Part shown: piece by piece, positions 62,860 to 64,000 of the stretch
Numbering within the stretch: the stretch's first letter is position 1
Layout: each line of letters starts with the position of its first letter
Assembly: GCF_012273655.1 (NCBI RefSeq)
Contig: NZ_JAAWWP010000012.1
Coordinates: 186,001 to 250,000 of the forward strand
Reading direction: 5' to 3'
DNA: 64,000 bases
Source of the DNA: Streptomyces physcomitrii
GTDB lineage: Bacteria; Actinomycetota; Actinomycetes; Streptomycetales; Streptomycetaceae
The notes under the pieces: generated by a model
What the model saw: only the letters and a program-made list of their open reading frames with translations
Database searches by the model: none
Told to the model about the DNA's origin: nothing
Translations under genes and position numbers: made by a program

Positions 62860-63573
62860 TCAGTACCGGGTGAGCGCGGTCGGCCCGGTCGCGGTGCCGA
62901 TCGCCAGGTGCGGGTGGCGCCCTGGCTCGGCCCAGTCGAGGAGGCGCCGCATCGCCTCCTCGGGCACCGAGACGCAGCCCGCCGTCGCGCCCGCGCCGTT
63001 CACGTGCAGGAAGATCCCCGCACCCCGCCCGCGTACCGGCCGCTCGTAGTTGAAGCCGACCACCAGGGCGAGGCGGTACTGCGGGTCGTAGGAGGCCAGC
63101 CGCTCCGACTCGCCCGCCCGGCAGTCCGCCGCCAGCGGCTCGCTCCAGCGGTTGTACGCCGCGGAGCGGGTGTCCTCGCACCACCAGGAGTCCCCGGTCA
63201 CCCGGCGGTAGGCGGTGGTGGTCCCGGCCGGGGCGGGGCGGGTCCCGAAGGCGTACGGCAGGTCGAAGAGTCCGGTGGGCGTCGTCCTGCCGCCCTGCTC
63301 GCGGGTGGTGCCCTCGGTCAGCCCGGCCACCCCGAAGCGCGCCGGGGCCGAGCCCGCCGCGGTCCACCGGCCGCCGCGCCGCTCCCACCAGGTCAGGGTG
63401 GACCGGGTGGCGCGCGCGTGCGGGGCCTCGGCGGTGAGCAGCTGGCTGCCGCCGCCGGTGTCGGCCATCCGGGCGGGCAGCGGCGGCCGGTCCCGGGCGC
63501 TCCCACCCGCGGGCGCGGCGGCGCCGCAGACGGCCAGGGCGGTGAGGGCGAGGGCGGTGGCGGCTCGGCGCAT
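62860..63573 (-). CDS. Secreted L,D-transpeptidase-like protein
   Basis: 237 residues. Signal peptide (1-25) then a YkuD-like domain with GGRTTPTGLFDLPYAFG and the catalytic motif IFLHVNGAGATAGCVSVP, with His and Cys in place. Such enzymes make 3-3 crosslinks in peptidoglycan or modify it. It is a small one-domain member without the Ig-like domains of Ldt2-type enzymes. Confidence 0.88.
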   Translation of the reverse strand: MRRAATALALTALAVCGAAAPAGGSARDRPPLPARMADTGGGSQLLTAEAPHARATRSTLTWWERRGGRWTAAGSAPARFGVAGLTEGTTREQGGRTTPTGLFDLPYAFGTRPAPAGTTTAYRRVTGDSWWCEDTRSAAYNRWSEPLAADCRAGESERLASYDPQYRLALVVGFNYERPVRGRGAGIFLHVNGAGATAGCVSVPEEAMRRLLDWAEPGRHPHLAIGTATGPTALTRY

Positions 63574-63719
63574 GCCCCGACGCTACGGGGCGGCGGTGGC
63601 GGGGGCAGCCCGGGACGGCCGTCCGCGGGGGCGGGGACCCCTCGTCCGGCCCCGGAGATCCGCCCGCCCGGCGGCCTGTCCGCCCGGAGGCCGGCACGTC
63701 CCGGGCCCGTTCGCCCCGC

Positions 63720-63775
63720 GGGCCCGGACCCGCTCGCCCCGCGCTCGGGGCCCGGACCCGCTCGCCTTGCGGCCG
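63720..63775. repeat. 28-bp tandem repeat, 2 copies
   Basis: GGGCCCGGACCCGCTCGCC-type units at 63720-63747 and 63748-63775 with a diverged copy before them, in the 291-nt gap ahead of the DUF488 gene. Nothing else is seen in the gap. Confidence 0.75.
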
Positions 63776-63864
63776 GGGCGCACCCTGCCCGCGGCCCGGA
63801 TTACCCCTCCCGGCGGCCGGTGTGGCTCGCCGTCCCGCCTCGTGCCCGGGGTCACGATGACGGC

Positions 63865-64000
63865 ATGACGAGCGGACGGACGACAGGTGGCGGGACGGGC
63901 GGCGAGCGGGGCCGGGCGGTGGCCATGGGCCGCGTGTACGACCCGGTGGATCCGGCGGCGGGCGCCCGGATCCTGGTGGACCGGCTCTGGCCCCGCGGCC
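63865..64000 (+). CDS. DUF488 family protein, truncated by window end
   Basis: 45 codons visible. After a Gly-rich lead, MGRVYDPVDPAAGARILVDR and LWPRG match the start of DUF488 proteins (RVYDP...LVDRLWPRG). The 3' end lies outside the window. ATG 63865 or ATG 63925 may be the start. Function unknown. Confidence 0.85.
   Translation, partial: MTSGRTTGGGTGGERGRAVAMGRVYDPVDPAAGARILVDRLWPRG

Overview
The window is about 72% GC by eye, with strong third-position G/C, GTG starts, ATGA/GTGA overlaps between neighbours, leaderless genes and long antisense shadow ORFs. Together with the gene order infC-rpmI-rplT / pheST / argCJBDR and a KcsA-type potassium channel, this points to a Streptomyces chromosome, or a very close relative. 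The first 29 kb and the last 13 kb look like core chromosome. The middle (about 30-51 kb) is a more accessory stretch of regulators, transporters and small enzymes.

Layout. 0.3-4 kb: osmoprotectant ABC transporter (ATPase, then a permease fused to two substrate-binding domains). 4.4-9.1 kb: XRE-cupin regulator, KcsA-like channel, a cytosolic metal-receptor-fold protein, a DUF2510 membrane protein, a PLP amino acid deaminase/aldolase. 9.4-13.4 kb: proline-rich membrane protein coupled to a mycosin-like protease, then an SseB protein. 13.6-21.9 kb: DUF1844, infC-rpmI-rplT with a structured leader, SpoU methyltransferase, orphan histidine kinase, pheST. 22.3-30.6 kb: XRE/TPR regulator, NUDIX, acyl-CoA dehydrogenase, GHL10 hydrolase, a divergent MocR/EamA pair, a histidine-phosphatase-fold protein lacking its histidines. 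31-38.8 kb: MDR oxidoreductase with its MerR regulator, then a five-gene ABC uptake operon behind a Nur-box-like palindrome, which suggests nickel uptake. 39-51.3 kb: CGNR regulator/MFS pair, UvrA2/DrrC-like ABC protein, VOC and AraC proteins, DHFR-like reductase, methyltransferase with an Asp/His/Tyr repeat, XRE-cupin, TmrB-like ATPase, HEAT and MerR-HEAT pair, double VOC protein. 51.3-56.4 kb: argCJBDR. 56.5-64 kb: BASS transporter, then a divergent lipid/glycerol-phosphate locus (lipid kinase and AGPS-like flavoprotein against TetR and GlpD), a small membrane protein, an L,D-transpeptidase and a truncated DUF488 gene.

Working together. infC, rpmI and rplT share a promoter and a leader ending in a terminator-like hairpin, and IF3 appears to begin at an AUC codon. 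argCJBDR builds ornithine from N-acetylglutamate and carries its own repressor; argG and argH are not here. The transporter at 32.7-38.8 kb holds every part of a peptide/nickel-type importer. The 57.5-62.2 kb locus matches the mycobacterial gene order around Rv2249c-Rv2252.

A recurrent feature is short intergenic tandem repeats (15, 22, 24, 28 or 29 bp units), several sharing a GTACGGGAC-like core, plus a decaying 60-bp coding repeat in the MFS gene. No tRNA, rRNA, CRISPR array, insertion sequence or prophage was recognised.
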